NCBI GenBank assembly: GCA_027604185.1
Contig: JADGKB010000007.1
Span: 186,001 to 250,000, forward strand
Length of the DNA: 64,000 nucleotides
Direction of reading: 5' to 3'
Origin: Boothiomyces macroporosus
Lineage: Eukaryota > Chytridiomycota > Chytridiomycetes > Rhizophydiales > Terramycetaceae
Positions 9,528 to 17,592 of the stretch are shown piece by piece. Under the pieces are notes generated by a model, which searched no databases, was not told the origin of the DNA, and saw nothing but the letters and a program-made list of their open reading frames with translations. A program made the translations under genes and the position numbers. Each line of letters begins with the position of its first letter. Positions within the stretch are counted from its first letter, which is position 1.

Positions 9528-10038
9528 TAATAAATCCATATTTATAATCGTAAGGCGTTGCATTTGATGACATCGTTAAAAGCAATCAAGCTCAGGACTC
9601 TGGAAAATTTTTAAACTATCTCTACTTAATATTTTTGGGCTAGTTTTAACTTGATTGCATTACAAGAGCATGTGTAGAAATGAATTTCATTTTCTCTTTA
9701 GTTCTCATTTTGCATTCCCACTCTGCCTATTGTAATGTCTCAATCAAGCTTGTGACGTCATCTATGCTGACAGCCTCAGGCGAAGTTACTATATAGACAG
9801 AAACAGGGAAAATTTGCTAGCATACAGTAATTTACAAATAAAAAGCTGATAAAGGGCCTGAAACTTCAATTCACTGTCTATTTGTTTAACAGGAGCTGCA
9901 CGCTCAGTGGTTTTAATTTTGGCTCAGGTTGATTCGCCACCAACCCCATGTTTGTACCGTAAATCAAATTTCAGTTTGGCTTCGCAGGCAGAGCCTATTC
10001 AAGTATAAAAGACCACAGAAAATGCAAAGGCAATCAAA
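9528..10038. other. Intergenic spacer with Reeler gene promoter
   Basis: About 510 bp without a supportable gene. A TATAAAA box at 10004-10010 lies 35 nt before the next start codon. No RNA gene is recognised. Confidence 0.6.
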
Positions 10039-10701
10039 ATGAAATTCGCTCTTGCATTAACCCTGTTCACTTCTGTGTTTGCTCTTCCAAATGGTGCTCC
10101 AGGTTGTGGTATCAACGAAACAGTCATTACTTCTGGTATGGGGCCAAAGTCTGACTTGGGATATCAATTGTCTTCCACCAAGAATACTGATGGAAGCTAC
10201 TCATTCACTGTGTCAAACTCTATGAACAGAGCCGACTTCCAAGGTGTGCTAATTTACGTATCTCCAGCATCCACCCCAAAAATGCACCTTGGCAAGTTTA
10301 TGATTTCTGGCTCAAAGTTCAAGTTCCAGTCTAGCACTCCTTGTATGAACGCCAATATTACTGGAGCGCAAGAAGCAACTGTCACTCATGCCAATCCAAA
10401 TAGAGTCTCTCTGCCTTACACTTTCACCTGGATGGGATCATCTACAGAATTAGCAATGTCCAACTTGGTTGTCAAATCTGTCTTTGCTTCTTTGGATCCA
10501 GGTGCCAGCGGTCCTGCAAAATGGCAGCATCTTGCTGATGTTCCACTAATGGGAGGCAGCTCAGGTTCTGGCATGGGCAACTCTACAATGACCATGAGTG
10601 GAATGCCAATGGCTACAACTGCTCCAGCTTCAAGCAACGCACTTGTTGCGCAAACTTCTGCCATGGCTGTATTCGCGACTTTCGCTGGACTCTTCTTGTA
10701 A
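10039..10701 (+). CDS. Reeler-domain GPI-anchored protein (copy 1)
   Basis: Intronless, 220 aa. Signal peptide at residues 1-16 (MKFALALTLFTSVFA), then a Reeler-like beta-sandwich: NGAPGCGINET, MGPKSDLGYQLS, DGSYSFTVS, FQGVLIYVSPAS, HLGKF, a mid-domain cysteine, THANPNRV, FTWMGSS and KWQHLADVPL. A Ser/Gly/Met/Thr linker and a hydrophobic C-terminus (AMAVFATFAGLFL) predict GPI anchoring. Reeler domains occur in extracellular proteins; the fungal function is unknown. It is the closest relative of copy 5, which has three introns where this gene has none. Confidence 0.85.
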   Translation: MKFALALTLFTSVFALPNGAPGCGINETVITSGMGPKSDLGYQLSSTKNTDGSYSFTVSNSMNRADFQGVLIYVSPASTPKMHLGKFMISGSKFKFQSSTPCMNANITGAQEATVTHANPNRVSLPYTFTWMGSSTELAMSNLVVKSVFASLDPGASGPAKWQHLADVPLMGGSSGSGMGNSTMTMSGMPMATTAPASSNALVAQTSAMAVFATFAGLFL

Positions 10702-10996
10702 AATATTAAAATAAATCAGTTTTTGTGCATTAAGATGTTGTTTTTACTGGTACAGCCTCATCCGAGTTGCGGGTCCTAGCGAAACTTGTAAATACGACCT
10801 ATACAGGAACTGAGCTCATTGGACTAATGCGCTTTAATCCATTAAATCTCGGGGCTCTATCCTTATTTGTTTTTATTTTCTTTGACCACTTTGGCTACCT
10901 TTAAGGTGTTGGGCTTCGTTGGTGCCAGTACTCGATTTCCAAAAACGGAAGTGGTTGGAGTATAAAACAAAGCCATTTCAAAAAATACAAAAAATC

Positions 10997-11731
10997 ATGA
11001 AGTTCTCCACCATCGCAGTCTTGCTAGCCTCCGCCTTTGCATTACCAAATGGGTCACCTATTTGCTCCATTGACGAAACTAAAATCAGTAGAATGGGTGC
11101 ACAAGAAAATCTGGGATATTCCATTGTCACAAAAGCTACTAATCAAAACACCTTTACATTTACCATTGCAAACCCTAAAATCACCAATTTCAAGGGAGTA
11201 TTGATGTACGTTGTTTCTGCTTCTAACCCATCCGTTCATTTGGGAAAGTTTACTATTTCTGAAGCTAAATTCAAGGAATGCACCGCTGGGGTTGCTGCAG
11301 GATCAACAATCACCCATGCAAACCCAAATCCAGTCCCACTTTCTACTACCTTTACTTGGACTGCAAACACTGCAGATTTAGCCCACAACGATTTAGTAGT
11401 TAGAGCTGTTGTTGCTACATATGCCCACGGACAAGCCTCTGGCCCTGCAAATTGGAAACATGTAGCTGATGCTCCTATCAAAAAGGCCAACTCTCCTCAA
11501 GGACCTGGCCCTGTGAAGCCGCTTAGCAGTCGTGAAAGTGCAACTATCTCTGTCACCAAGCATACCTCAACTATTCATCATCTTACAACTACTGTTGCAA
11601 CCACTGAACAACCTACCACTGATGTGCAAACCGTCGCACCAACTGCTACTACCACTACCCAAAAAGCCTCATCAGGTTATGCATTGACTGCATCTCCATT
11701 GCTTGCTTTAGCTGCAGCCATCTTCCTTTAG
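10997..11731 (+). CDS. Reeler-domain GPI-anchored protein (copy 2)
   Basis: Intronless, 244 aa from the ATG at 10997, chosen because it starts a signal peptide (MKFSTIAVLLASAFA) and lies 36 nt after a TATAAAA box at 10961. The Reeler features are NGSPICSIDET, MGAQENLGYSI, FKGVLMYVVSAS, HLGKFT, THANPNPV, FTWTAN and NWKHVADAPI. A Thr/Ser/His-rich stalk, likely O-mannosylated, precedes the hydrophobic GPI-type tail (YALTASPLLALAAAIFL). An upstream in-frame ATG at 10919 is unlikely because it would bury the signal peptide. Confidence 0.85.
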   Translation: MKFSTIAVLLASAFALPNGSPICSIDETKISRMGAQENLGYSIVTKATNQNTFTFTIANPKITNFKGVLMYVVSASNPSVHLGKFTISEAKFKECTAGVAAGSTITHANPNPVPLSTTFTWTANTADLAHNDLVVRAVVATYAHGQASGPANWKHVADAPIKKANSPQGPGPVKPLSSRESATISVTKHTSTIHHLTTTVATTEQPTTDVQTVAPTATTTTQKASSGYALTASPLLALAAAIFL

Positions 11732-12089
11732 AATTTATAAAATAAACACTGATTCAAAATTTAGCATTAACACACTGGGCTGTAATTATTTGTTCGTCAT
11801 CACTGAGCTTTCCTTGACTAATTAGATTCACAAGCTGCACTGCAATCAATTTGTGCTCAATGCTATCGCGTGAGTTGTGCGTTGGTTTTTCCGCAGACCA
11901 ATAATTATAGAAACCCAAAAGGAAAGCTGCTCAAATAACAATCAAAACAAGCGTTTTTGATTAATCTCAACGACAGCAAGTGATTCTCAATCGAGATTGC
12001 CTTGAATTCCTAGTTTTGCAATAATATTTAGTTGAGAGCCCGAGTTGCACTAAACTATTTAAAGGGCTATGAAAGATTCACAATATTTA
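11732..12089. other. Intergenic spacer
   Basis: About 360 bp; AATAAA follows the upstream stop at ~11740. No gene or clear regulatory motif is seen. Confidence 0.5.
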
Positions 12090-12200
12090 ATGAAACTATC
12101 ATTCCTCGTTGCCAATCTAGTGTCGGTGTTAGCATTCTCGACTGGCTCTCCAATTTGTAACATTGACGAAACTAAAATCAGTCAAACTAATTTTCCATCA
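12090..12200 (+). pseudogene. Relic of a Reeler gene 5' end
   Basis: An ATG at 12090 opens a signal peptide and family start (MKLSFLVANLVSVLA, then GSPICNIDETKISQ) nearly identical in pattern to copy 2. After about 35 codons the similarity stops and unrelated sequence follows. By chance the frame stays open into the next complete Reeler gene at 12390, producing a misleading 363-codon frame from 12069. The TATA box and new signal peptide at 12390 show that the downstream gene is separate. Confidence 0.75.
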
Positions 12201-12389
12201 CTCCTAGCGGATGAACATTTAAAGTATTTCAAGATGAATGCTGTGGAATACTCTATGCTCGTTGGCTCCAGGTTGGGCACTGGACCAATCGCAACGGTTT
12301 ACTTAAAAAGGAAGGCCCCGTCAATATTGAAAACGCCCTTTCTGAAATGGAACCTTATAAAGAGAACGCTTTTTGACCACAAACAAAGA

Positions 12390-13160
12390 ATGCAATTTCT
12401 GTCCCTGCTGAAGCTGCTCACTGTGGTTGCTGCATTACCAAATGGTGCACCTGTGTGCTCTGTTGAGGCAGTGCCTGGTTTACTTGGGGCATCACAGAAT
12501 CTTGGATTTTCCACAAGGACTAGAGCCAACGTCGATGGATCAATATCAGTCACCATCAGCAATAGCCAGAACATACCATCATTTCTAGGTATATTGATGT
12601 ATGTTACCTCTAGCGCCAATCCCAACCAACACTTGGGAAGTTTCATTCTTCCAAATAACAAATTTCGATTTATTGGTTCTGGTGTGTGCGGAAATAATGG
12701 AATTGCTGGTTCATCCATTACTCACTCCTCTCCATCAGGTATAGCCACTGGCAGCACCTTGACTTGGCTGCCAGCTGCTGCAGATGTCAAAAGGCCAAAC
12801 GTTGTTGTTAAGTGTGTTATTGTACTTAGTGTAAATGGTCAACATACCTATCAAGCTTTGCCGGATACTTTGGTGAATTTCACTCCACCACAAGCACCTA
12901 AAGCAGTCCCACCTTCTGCAAAAACTGTAACTGCCTCCAAGCCATCAAAAGGCACCCACAGTGCTACAAAGACTATCACTCACACTACTCACAAACCCAC
13001 AACAACCACTACCAAAAGGCGTACAACCACCACTACTACAACTCCGTATGTAATACCCACTCAAATTTCTTACCCATCAGCTATACCAAATGCGCAGAGT
13101 TCCGCAGTTGGGTTCTCAATATCATCAGTCGCGCTTGTCATGGCTTATTTGTTTTTATAA
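12390..13160 (+). CDS. Reeler-domain GPI-anchored protein (copy 3)
   Basis: Intronless, 256 aa from the ATG at 12390, which begins a signal peptide (MQFLSLLKLLTVVAA) and lies 34 nt after TATAAAG (12356). The Reeler core is NGAPVCSVEA, LGASQNLGFS, FLGILMYVTSSA, HLGSF, a central cysteine, THSSPSG and LTWLPAAAD; the usual W.H..D near the domain end is weak (HTYQALPDT). A long Thr/Lys/Pro stalk with poly-Thr and a hydrophobic end (SSVALVMAYLFL) suggest a GPI-anchored wall protein. The stop is TAAATAAA, and the next gene starts only 46 bp later. Confidence 0.83.
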   Translation: MQFLSLLKLLTVVAALPNGAPVCSVEAVPGLLGASQNLGFSTRTRANVDGSISVTISNSQNIPSFLGILMYVTSSANPNQHLGSFILPNNKFRFIGSGVCGNNGIAGSSITHSSPSGIATGSTLTWLPAAADVKRPNVVVKCVIVLSVNGQHTYQALPDTLVNFTPPQAPKAVPPSAKTVTASKPSKGTHSATKTITHTTHKPTTTTTKRRTTTTTTTPYVIPTQISYPSAIPNAQSSAVGFSISSVALVMAYLFL

Positions 13161-13206
13161 ATAAACATAGAATAGAAGGTGTTTGTTTACACTTTGCTCG
13201 TTACAA

Positions 13207-13884
13207 ATGCATTTGATTAACTTGCTCATTAACTCAGTGCTCTCATTTCCTGTGAACGAAACTTGTTCAGTAGATATTTTGACATCAAATGTCAACACCC
13301 CACAATCTTCCCTCGAATATGGCCTTTCCCAGGTAACATACAATGATGGATCTGTGCAACTCACACTGAACAACTATGCTGGTCTCACTTCCTTTACAAA
13401 TATCTTGCTCTATGTGACAGCCCTGACAAACAGCTCACAGCATTTAGGGTTCTTTCCTTCAATTGATTGGACAAGATTCCACTACGTTCAATACTCAATC
13501 TGTCAATCGCAGGGTATATCTGGTCAAGGTAGTGCGACAATCACTGATTCCAACACTGGAAGTATCCAACTGCCATACTCTTTTATGTTCAATGCAACCA
13601 AAGAAGAAATTGCCAGTCAAAACAATATGCTTGTTAGAGTTGTAGTGTTTTCAGGTGGTAGATGGCAGAGACTGGATCCATTTGCTATCAAGCCCTCAAT
13701 CCTTGGCGCTCTGACTTTGAGCAACAGCACGGGAACGCAGGCTATTTACGCTTCTGTTTCATCAGGTAACTCGGAAAGTCCTGCAGTTACTGCAGCTGCA
13801 GCTCAAGGACCAGTTTTCTCATCCGCATTTGAAAAGTCTACAGTCTTTTCTGTTCTCTCTGCGCTTCTATTGGCACTGTTTTAA
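13207..13884 (+). CDS. Divergent Reeler-domain GPI-anchored protein (copy 4)
   Basis: Intronless, 225 aa. The chosen ATG at 13207 starts a short signal peptide (MHLINLLINSVLSFP). The domain is diverged but keeps NETCSVDI, LEYGLSQVTYNDGSVQLTLN, FTNILLYVTALT, HLGFF, GSATITDSN and RWQRLDPFAI. Several N-glycosylation sequons (NSS, NAT, NST) occur. The C-terminus (VFSVLSALLLALF) predicts a GPI anchor. Only 46 bp separates it from the previous stop and no TATA box is seen there, so its promoter must lie in the 3' end of copy 3, or it is co-transcribed. Confidence 0.8.
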   Translation: MHLINLLINSVLSFPVNETCSVDILTSNVNTPQSSLEYGLSQVTYNDGSVQLTLNNYAGLTSFTNILLYVTALTNSSQHLGFFPSIDWTRFHYVQYSICQSQGISGQGSATITDSNTGSIQLPYSFMFNATKEEIASQNNMLVRVVVFSGGRWQRLDPFAIKPSILGALTLSNSTGTQAIYASVSSGNSESPAVTAAAAQGPVFSSAFEKSTVFSVLSALLLALF

Positions 13885-14157
13885 ATATATCTCTTTCAAA
13901 ATCTCTATTTATTGTATTTGTTTGAAATCCATACGTATTTATTGTTGGATTATCTTTCCAGATTTCGTGATTAGTGTCGAGCAATAGAATATCTGCAAGA
14001 TTTTGTGGAAAGGGAACTTTTATGGCAATTAGCTATGCGAATTCACGTATATTTGGCAACCGGGAGTGGATATGCGCATTGCACATATGTGAACAATGGA
14101 ACCCTTATTTGGACCCGTATTGAACGATAAATAATGCTCAATTATCAGATCTATGCA

Positions 14158-14875
14158 ATGAAGACGTTCAACTGGCTTACTTTACTAATCTCATCAATTG
14201 CAGCATTGCCTAACGGTGCCCCAGGTCATTCACACTAATGTAGGTTGTGGTATCAACGAAACCGTAATCACAGCAGGTAATCAATACTTTATACAGGTAT
14301 GGGAGCTCAGTCCAAACTTGGCTACACCATTACTCCAACTAAAAACTCGGACGGTTCATTCACGTTCGCAATCGGAAACTCAATGAACAGATCCGATTTC
14401 CAGGGAATCCTAATGTACGTTTCCCCATCAACCAATCCAAAAATGCATTTGGGGAAATTCATGAACTTGGATTCAAAGAAATTCAAATACCAAAATAACA
14501 CAGTTTGCAACAATGCTGGTATTATGGGAGATGTAGCAGGTACTATAACCCATGCCAATCCAACTAGGGCTCCATTGACTACTACATGGAACTGGATGGG
14601 AAACTCTACTGAAATGGCAATGACCAACCTGGTAATCAAGTGTGTAGTTGCATCATTGAATCCTGGTGCAACAGGTAAAATGTACTAATTCAGGAAAGGC
14701 AATGTGGCAACACTTGGCTGATATACCACTACCAACTTCTGGCGGATCAGGTACCCCAAGTGGTGTTGAAACCACAGTTCCTGCCCAACAAACTTCAGTA
14801 CAAGCAGCTGGTTTCTTGGGACCACCAAACGCGTTGTTGGCGATCGCGGGTGGATTAGCTGTAATGGCAGTCTAA
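14158..14875 (+). CDS. Reeler-domain GPI-anchored protein with three introns (copy 5)
   Basis: Four exons, 14158..14224, 14244..14276, 14297..14674, 14694..14875, with 19-, 20- and 19-nt introns; 219 aa. Signal peptide MKTFNWLTLLISSIAA, then NGAPGCGINETVITAGMGAQSKLGYT, FQGILMYVSPS, HLGKF, THANPT, WNWMGNST, and after the last intron AMWQHLADIPLP. The hydrophobic tail (LLAIAGGLAVMAV) predicts GPI anchoring. All three introns interrupt positions that are continuous in the close paralog at 10039, and all sit after AG. The stop lies 5 bp from the stop of the convergent SF3A2 gene. Confidence 0.87.
14225..14243 (+). other. 19-nt intron absent from the paralog at 10039
   Basis: GTCATTCACACTAATGTAG separates CCAG from GTTGTGG. 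Copy 1 reads CCAGGTTGTGG without interruption. Two further introns in the same gene (14277-14296 and 14675-14693) behave the same way. Confidence 0.88.
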
Positions 14876-14880
14876 TATAA

Positions 14881-15590
14881 TTATTGCTCCTTTATTTTAA
14901 AAAAGAATTGAAAGTGGTACTGTTTACAATCCAAGTCCCAGAAACTCCACAAATTGTTCTTGTCAATTTCCAAACTTTGTATTTTAAAAGCGATCGTTTC
15001 GTATGGTTCAGCAGCGATAAGCAGGTACTGATAGAATTTGCTGGGCGGTTCCTGGCGTTGTTCATAGGCACTCATGAATCTGTACCGAGGTTTGATTCCA
15101 TTTACAATATCCGGGTAATATATTTGAAATAATAGTCCATTTTGATTGGTTTCAGGGTCTCTTATTTTTGTCACTTTGTATCCTGGTCTTCCAATCTTTA
15201 CATGTACTTTTCTAATAGGCATGCGTGTATACATCATGGTTGGTGCTGCAGCATGTTGGAATACAAGCGGAGCAACTCCTCCACCCAAAGCAATATCTTT
15301 TTGGTCTTTGGCCATACGTCTTTGCAAATTAGTAGAGTGTTTCTTTCCCTGAGTATGTGCGAGATAGGAGCCCTCGTTAGCATGGATAGTCAGGCACAGT
15401 TTACACTCAAAAGTTCCAACATGGTTCTGAATAAGAAATTGTTTACCTTCATCAAATACGGATCTTTTGATAAATCAATGGTTTCCAGCGCTAGTCTCCT
15501 GAGCCGCTCCTTTCTATCCAGGTTTTGCTGAGAGGCATCAGCGACACCCCCACCTCCAAATCTGCTTCCAACTCTGTTTTGGAAATCCAT
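14881..15590 (-). CDS. SF3A2: Splicing factor 3A subunit 2 (SF3a66/Prp11)
   Basis: Two exons, 15590..15447 and 15426..14881, with a 20-nt intron; 229 aa. It begins MDFQNRVGSRFGGGGVADAS and continues DRKERLRRLALETIDLSKDPYLMK, then after splicing NHVGTFECKLCLTIHANEGSYLAHTQGKKHSTNLQRRMAKD. This is the U1-type zinc finger (C..C...H...H) that binds U2 snRNP. The C-terminal region (YTRMPIRKVHVKIGRPGYKVTKIRDP, GLLFQIYYPDI, P..RFMSAYEQR) completes the conserved core. There is no proline-rich tail, as in yeast. SF3a acts with U2 snRNP at the branch site, the step under most spatial constraint in 20-nt introns. Confidence 0.95.
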
Positions 15591-15623
15591 TTTTCACTGA
15601 TCAAAAATTAAAAAAAATGAAAT

Positions 15624-16407
15624 TCAATTTCTATTTACAAGTCGCTTGATTCTCCATTTTAAACCAATCATCTTTAGGAAATATACAAACCACATTGATA
15701 TGGAGATGAAAATCACAATGCGAATGCGATCAAGAATATTCTCTTGGAACCCTCTTATCCACTTGAAATTCATTTGCTTGCTAGTGAATATTTTAGAATT
15801 GCAAGCTGGGCAATACTTGTATCTACCGTATGGCTGGTACCATTGGTCCAGGCATTTATAGTGCATCGAGTGCTGATTCTCGCAAAACGAATACAGTTCC
15901 CCCTTTTCTAAACAAATCATGCATTCTTCCCTTTCCTTGTTTGGCTTTACTGGTTTGATTTTGTACTGCTTATTTTTTACCAGGCAGATTATAAAGCACG
16001 ATAACTCGTCAATGATAATATTGATGAATAGCGTAAGAAACAAGCTCGGCAGTAATCGCCTCTTTCTTCCGGGTAATATTAGCAGCCTGGTATTCTTTTT
16101 CTGTAAAATCAACCATCCTACCAGTAAATGATACCAAGAGATATAGCTAGGTTAATTCAATCCCACCTTCATTAAATACGAATTACCTTGATGTTTCCGG
16201 ATTAATAATTAGATTCCGAAGAACCAGAGTCGCTTTTGTCCATTGAACTGTCGAAAAGGAAAACAAGAATATCCTCTTGATAGTTTGATATTGCGTTGTC
16301 GTTTTCGCATACACCGGAGGCAATTCGGAGATGTGATTGATGTTGATTTCATTGATTGGAAAGAATATTAACACTCGTACTGCAGAGATTAGGAATTCAT
16401 TCAACAT
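15624..16407 (-). CDS. Membrane-associated RING-type protein
   Basis: Exons 16407..16187 and 16146..15624 join over a 40-nt gap (16147-16186) to give an open 247-aa frame. A RING-like finger lies near residues 148-192: EECMICLEKGELYSFC, HSMHYKCLDQW, YCPACNSK. Hydrophobic segments lie before (LFLTLFINIIIDELSCFIICL) and after (IRIVIFISISMWFVYFLKMI) the finger, so it is probably a membrane E3 ubiquitin ligase. The 40-nt gap is exactly two 20-nt GT-AG units end to end. A further 21-nt GT-AG segment at 16101-16121 is in frame without a stop and may or may not be spliced. No specific family is recognised. Confidence 0.65.
16147..16186 (-). other. 40-nt composite intron: two adjacent 20-nt intron-like units
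   Basis: Reading the minus strand, unit 1 (16186-16167) is GTAATTCGTATTTAATGAAG and unit 2 (16166-16147) is GTGGGATTGAATTAACCTAG. Each alone looks like a normal intron of this genome. Removing only the first gives an immediate in-frame stop (TGG GAT TGA); removing both keeps the frame open. Confidence 0.6.
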
Positions 16408-16993
16408 GAAAAATCAAACTTTTCAGTGACACCGAGATTTATTTCGGACGACTTGCTTTTAGGTTGCATCTGTGATTATTGTGATTCAAATCCGTGAGTA
16501 AAGAGCTTGCGGAATTGCTCTTTGGTAGCTCCCAAAGCACCATGCCCCTCTTTAGTAGCGCCGTAAGGGGCGGGTAGCACAAAGTCATTAGTGACACGGT
16601 GATAACAACCACTTCTTATCATACTAGTCATATATCTCACTGGCAAAGTCGCAGAGCAATGGTCTGAAGGGAAGAATGAGCATCTCAATATCCCGCACCA
16701 ATGTGGAGTAAAAAAAGTGCAGTTATCTCAAAGCCACCAGGAAGCCATTGATATGTATGCCACGAAAAAAATATGGGAACCCCAATGGGATTCAATACGA
16801 CGATGCTGCCCACTCGGACTACAAGTGAAGTGAGAGCTGCCTATCTCTTGGACGAGCGACTCCCAATTCTTTCTGCAATGGTTCTTTTTTGAGTTTCAAA
16901 ATCGGAAAAGCCGTTAGCCATTCAGGCCCCCGAAAGGAATTTGTGACCACCATGAAACTGATATAAAAAGTAAAGAAATCCAAATTGGTACTC
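16408..16993. other. Intergenic spacer
   Basis: About 585 bp; no supportable gene. TATAAAAAG at 16962 lies 32 nt before the next ATG. Stretches of minus-strand open frame here have no recognisable protein features. Confidence 0.55.
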
Positions 16994-17542
16994 ATGTTAT
17001 TTTTACCAATCGTTCAAGCAGCTACTAACCTCATTCAAAATGGCGGATTTGAGGACAAGGCCTCGACTTATTGCCCAACATCCAATAGCGTCCCATACTG
17101 CTATTTTAACAGCTCTAGCTATATCGCACCATGGGTTAGTAACTCTGACACTGTTCCAATAGAAGTAGGTACAAACGCTTTCCAATCCAACTGGTCTGTA
17201 GACCTTTCCTCCACTGGACCATACTCAATCTCCCAGTCGGTGAATCTAACTCCGAACCAGAAATACGTACTAACTTTTGAATTGACTGGGAATGATGGTG
17301 TGCCAAATACAAAAACTGGATTTGTGAATGTTACTGGCGTCCAACAACAAAACTTTTCACACAACAAAGGTGATGGGTGGGTAATGATTACTTATTCTTT
17401 TACTGCCGTTCAACAAAATAGTTTGGTAACCATAGGAAGTACTACCGAAGGCGAATACGGCCCGTTAATTGATAATGTAGTACTTGTATCTAGTGCATTA
17501 AAGACTATTCCTTTACTCGCACTTGTGGTATTATTGCTATAA
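16994..17542 (+). CDS. DUF642-like GPI-anchored cell-surface protein
   Basis: Intronless, 182 aa from the ATG at 16994. A very short signal peptide (MLFLPIVQA) is followed by a galactose-binding-like sandwich typical of DUF642/choice-of-anchor proteins: TNLIQNGGFED, APWVSNSDTVPIEV, WSVDLSSTGPYSISQSVNL, YVLTFELTG, W..ITYSFTA, GPLIDNVVLV. The C-terminus (LKTIPLLALVVLLL) predicts a GPI anchor. Three paralogs at 46-49.8 kb share the domain but carry a transmembrane helix and no signal peptide. Carbohydrate binding is inferred from the fold. TAAATAAATAG forms the stop and poly(A) signal. Confidence 0.8.
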   Translation: MLFLPIVQAATNLIQNGGFEDKASTYCPTSNSVPYCYFNSSSYIAPWVSNSDTVPIEVGTNAFQSNWSVDLSSTGPYSISQSVNLTPNQKYVLTFELTGNDGVPNTKTGFVNVTGVQQQNFSHNKGDGWVMITYSFTAVQQNSLVTIGSTTEGEYGPLIDNVVLVSSALKTIPLLALVVLLL

Positions 17543-17592
17543 ATAAATAGAATATGAATATATAATATATTGCAGTGCAAACAAGATGTTTC

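Noticed and set aside
12069..13160. A single 363-aa protein
   Set aside because: It contains two signal peptides and two domain starts; a TATA box and a complete Reeler gene begin at 12390. It is a relic followed by a separate gene.
16476..16688. 70-codon minus-strand ORF in the 16.4-17 kb spacer
   Set aside because: No domain, signal peptide, family match or micro-intron support.
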